This document shows, piece by piece, positions 63,980 to 64,000 of a stretch of 64,000 nucleotides of DNA. The first letter of the stretch is position 1; every line of letters begins with the position of its first letter. The notes under the pieces were generated by a model that saw only the letters and a list, made by a program, of their open reading frames with translations, had not been told where the DNA came from and searched no databases. The stretch lies in assembly GCF_028682175.1 (NCBI RefSeq), contig NZ_JANHKS010000020.1, positions 1-64,000 on the forward strand. Reading direction: 5' to 3'. The stretch comes from Pseudomonas putida (GTDB lineage Bacteria > Pseudomonadota > Gammaproteobacteria > Pseudomonadales > Pseudomonadaceae). The position numbers and the translations under genes were made by a program.

Positions 63980-64000
63980 CGTCTTTCTATATAGAAGCCA

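Overview
The window is chromosomal DNA of a Pseudomonas, most likely of the fluorescens/syringae side of the genus. The evidence is the high GC content, the lldR-lldPD-dld lactate locus, a pilA locus between pilB and tRNA-Thr, nadC and ampDE flanking a DUF1631 gene, DUF1780/DUF3094 genes beside ndh, a tmRNA tag of the pseudomonad type, and many copies of pseudomonad REP elements at gene ends. The first 11 bases match the end of a common Illumina adapter, so the left edge is probably a contig end.

Region by region. (1) 0-7.1 kb: lactate use, with the repressor LldR divergent from permease LldP, FMN L-lactate dehydrogenase LldD and a large FAD/Fe-S D-lactate dehydrogenase, and a palindromic operator in front of lldP. 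(2) 7.2-14.6 kb: a small secreted protein, ssrA, then an accessory segment directly behind the ssrA 3' end. This segment holds an Mrr-like restriction enzyme, a complete PvuII-type restriction-modification system (R, C, M with C-boxes), decayed DNA and the wreck of an autotransporter. (3) 14.9-23.0 kb: a two-gene dynamin-like GTPase cassette. The first protein has an alpha/beta-hydrolase domain fused to its GTPase, and the second resembles LeoA. A WYL regulator follows, then a zinc-ribbon protein, a Sel1-repeat gene with a small membrane-protein gene, and a HEPN-like protein. (4) 23-34.5 kb: an intact autotransporter (relative of the wreck), SotB-like exporter, HPP-CBS protein, LysR regulator, a second small secreted protein, and a decarboxylase/antiporter operon.

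(5) 34.5-43.4 kb: surE-like gene, ampE, ampD, DUF1631, nadC, an acyltransferase and a SPOR-like protein. (6) 43.3-50.2 kb: type IV pilus locus: tRNA-Thr, a pilin O-glycosyltransferase candidate, pilA (with a C-terminal serine and a sigma-54 promoter), then divergent pilB-pilC-pilD-coaE-yacG. (7) 50.2-57.3 kb: a CbiM-like permease, LysR regulator, and a catabolic cluster (2-hydroxyacid dehydrogenase, SDR, FAH hydrolase, MFS transporter) divergent from an AraC regulator. (8) 57.4-64 kb: DUF1780, DUF3094, ndh, a GAF-PAS-GGDEF protein, pstS and a minus-strand tRNA cluster (Asn, Pro, Lys, Pro) with a strong promoter.

The most notable parts are the accessory block behind ssrA, where two different restriction functions sit together, and the hydrolase-dynamin/LeoA-like/WYL cassette, which could be a membrane-remodelling secretion or defence system. 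No integrase, transposase or CRISPR array was seen. All protein identities come from recognising motifs and remembered family sequences; no database search was made.
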